Below, piece by piece: positions 62,560 to 64,000 of a stretch of DNA of 64,000 nucleotides (the first letter of the stretch is position 1; each line of letters begins with the position of its first letter). Source of the stretch: Flavobacterium sp. (GTDB lineage Bacteria > Bacteroidota > Bacteroidia > Flavobacteriales > Flavobacteriaceae); contig JADKBW010000015.1 of the NCBI GenBank assembly GCA_016714905.1, positions 15,977 through 79,976 on the forward strand. The letters run 5' to 3'. The notes under the pieces are model-generated. The model was given only the letters and a program-made list of their open reading frames with translations, was not told where the DNA came from and searched no databases. The position numbers and the translations under genes are program-made.

Positions 62560-64000
62560 AGAAATATATTTTAAAAGTTGTACCTACTCCTACTTGACTT
62601 GTTACATCTACCTTTCCGCCCATGGCTTCAATTTGATTCTTGGTAATGAATAATCCAATTCCTCTTGAGTCTTTGTGCTTGTGAAACGTTTTATACATCC
62701 CAAACATCTTCTTACCGTGCTTTTCTAAATTGATTCCCAATCCATTATCCGAAATCTCTAATATTTTGTGTTTACTGTTGGATTTCAGAGAATAACTAAT
62801 TACAGGCGTTCGATCTGGATGAGAATATCGAATGGCATTTTGATATAAAGTTAAAGAAGAATACTTTCTAAGTAAGCTGGATTAAATGTAATTGTTTGAT
62901 TCTTGCATACTTTATTTTGATGACAACTTTATTTTTCTTAATCTCCTCACCTAAAATGTTGAGGGTCTTGCCTAAATATAAATTCAAATTTAGATTCTCC
63001 TTCTTCTGAACCAACTCTGATTGAATTTCTACTAATTCTTTCAAATGAACAATAGTTTGTGACAAATAACATTGAGAAGTTCTTAGATGATTTATAACTC
63101 TCTCTCACAGAATCTTATCAGGTTTCTTAACAATAATATTAAGTAACGTTTCAATATTTTCAAGGTGAACCTCGAAATTGTAGAAATCGATATGGGCGAG
63201 AAGATGTGAAGCAATATACTGTTCTGTTCCGAGACAATTTCTAGTGTGTTTAACAAGTTTTGTTCCTTTTCTCTTCTCAAGCAGAGATATCCGTGTGGTG
63301 CCAATGAGACGCAAGGTATTCATATGAATATCTCTCCTCAATAATCTTACCTCTACTAAGGATCACGCCATCTACTCTCCAGATAAAGTCTTAACTCGTT
63401 TACGCGTTTTCATAATAGGCGTCTTGTTTTCGATATGTAATTGAATATCGTCCAAGTATCTACTTTTATCAAATTGGATGCGATCGTCCCATAGATCAAT
63501 AGATTCTAACAGTGTCTCTCGCTTTAAAGTGAAGCATTTTTCATCGATTGGGTTGAATAAAATACTTTATTCTGGCAAGCATCTAAATCCCAAATGCCTT
63601 CCGAGAACGCTTCAAGAGCAAATAAACCATTTGCTCTGAAAGTTGCCGCTTATAGTTCTTGCACTTTTTAAGACGAATTATATCTGTAATCTTAAAAAAA
63701 AATGTGCCGTTCCAATCTCATCTTGCTCCAACATAGAATCCATATACCTTTAAACCTCGCTGAGATAGCATGGCCCAAAATTCATGGTTTCCCATTCTGA
63801 CTAGTTCACTTTTCGACTTTTGAACTTACGATAGTAAAACGCAGTAAAATCATCTGAAAAATCCTAGACTTCAATATGGTAAAAGCATCAGAGACCTTTT
63901 TCCTCTGGACTAAGATCAAGAAGTGAGTCAATACAGATTTACTTAAAAAATGGAAAGTAAGATGACCACTGAATTATTGAAAATTGGAATATAAATCAGG
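62546..64000 (-). pseudogene. Sensor histidine kinase, heavily frame-disrupted, incomplete at the window edge
   Basis: Pieces of a single kinase can be read in successive frames. The C-terminal G2 region is clear (SRGIGLFITKNQIEAMGGKV, then VGVGTTFKIYF). Upstream is the HATPase N-box region, a helix LKELVEIQSELVQKKENLNL, a dimerisation and phospho-acceptor segment near 63170 with a degenerate H box (SHNF-x-HLENIETLL), and PAS-like residues LRRDIHMNTLRLIGTTR at about 63300-63341. From 63342 to 64000 I cannot recover a confident reading. The pieces keep family sequence, so errors in the read rather than genuine decay are the simpler view. It probably partners the overlapping receiver protein. 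Confidence 0.7.

Noticed and set aside
1..64000. CRISPR array or anti-phage defence island
   Set aside because: No regularly spaced direct repeats with unique spacers and no cas, restriction or toxin-antitoxin genes were recognised. The tandem repeats at 2951-3310 carry terminators, have unequal spacing and lack spacer-like diversity.

Overview
The window reads as a chromosomal segment of a low-GC member of the Bacteroidota, most likely a flavobacterium. Several independent signs agree: Bacteroidota-type promoters (TTG, about 19 bases, TAnnTTTG), lipoprotein leaders, five proteins with type IX secretion (T9SS) C-terminal sorting domains, DUF4252, DUF4476, DUF4199 and DUF5777 family proteins, SusC/FecA-like TonB receptors, and a flavobacterial carotenoid operon. 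Genes are dense, mostly in short operons separated by strong hairpin-plus-T terminators. No CRISPR array, integrase, transposase or rRNA was seen.

Layout. 0-2.5 kb: FKBP-like lipoprotein, S4-domain RNA-binding protein, phosphoribosyltransferase, shikimate kinase. 2.6-3.5 kb: two identical tRNA-Lys, a tRNA-Leu and a stretch of tandem terminator-containing repeats. 3.5-7.3 kb: a CarH-like MerR/B12 photoreceptor regulator followed by crtI, crtB and crtZ. 7.3-9.4 kb: ECF sigma factor, putative anti-sigma protein and two DUF4252 proteins. 9.5-17.2 kb: S41 peptidase, then a complete vitamin B12 acquisition locus (DUF5074 surface protein, BtuB-like receptor and cobalamin riboswitch, divergent BtuF-BtuC-BtuD). 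17.2-23 kb: methyltransferase, TrmL, pseudouridine synthase, DUF4476 protein, RmuC, thioesterase. 23-35 kb: a duplicated locus pairing diheme cytochrome lipoproteins with T9SS-secreted VCBS/ASPIC-UnbV proteins, then a DUF5777 barrel, an OB-fold protein, a monoheme cytochrome and YceI. 35-48 kb: KirBac channel, CarB, L34, lytic transglycosylase, hydrolase, MtaB, GlmU-like protein, L31. 48-60 kb: DUF4199, GT2, ORF6N protein, phosphosugar mutase, MsbA-like ABC exporter, DUF2971, EF-hand lipoprotein, TonB receptor, M23 peptidase. 60-64 kb: ZapA, a structured RNA resembling 6S RNA, RNase Y, a response regulator and a histidine kinase.

The genes connect in two main ways. The B12 uptake locus supplies the cofactor that the CarH-like regulator would need, so light, B12 and carotenoid synthesis are plausibly linked within 17 kb. 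The 23-35 kb region looks like an extracytoplasmic redox module in which heme lipoproteins are paired with large secreted Ca-binding proteins, and it has been duplicated together with its promoter.

An important caveat is that at least twelve genes carry small indels that break the reading frame. Most are 1-2 base losses, several of them in homopolymers. They hit housekeeping genes such as pgm, zapA, rny and mtaB, and their density rises sharply from about 61.5 kb to the end. I interpret most of these as sequence errors rather than true pseudogenes, and I annotate each as one gene with the break noted.
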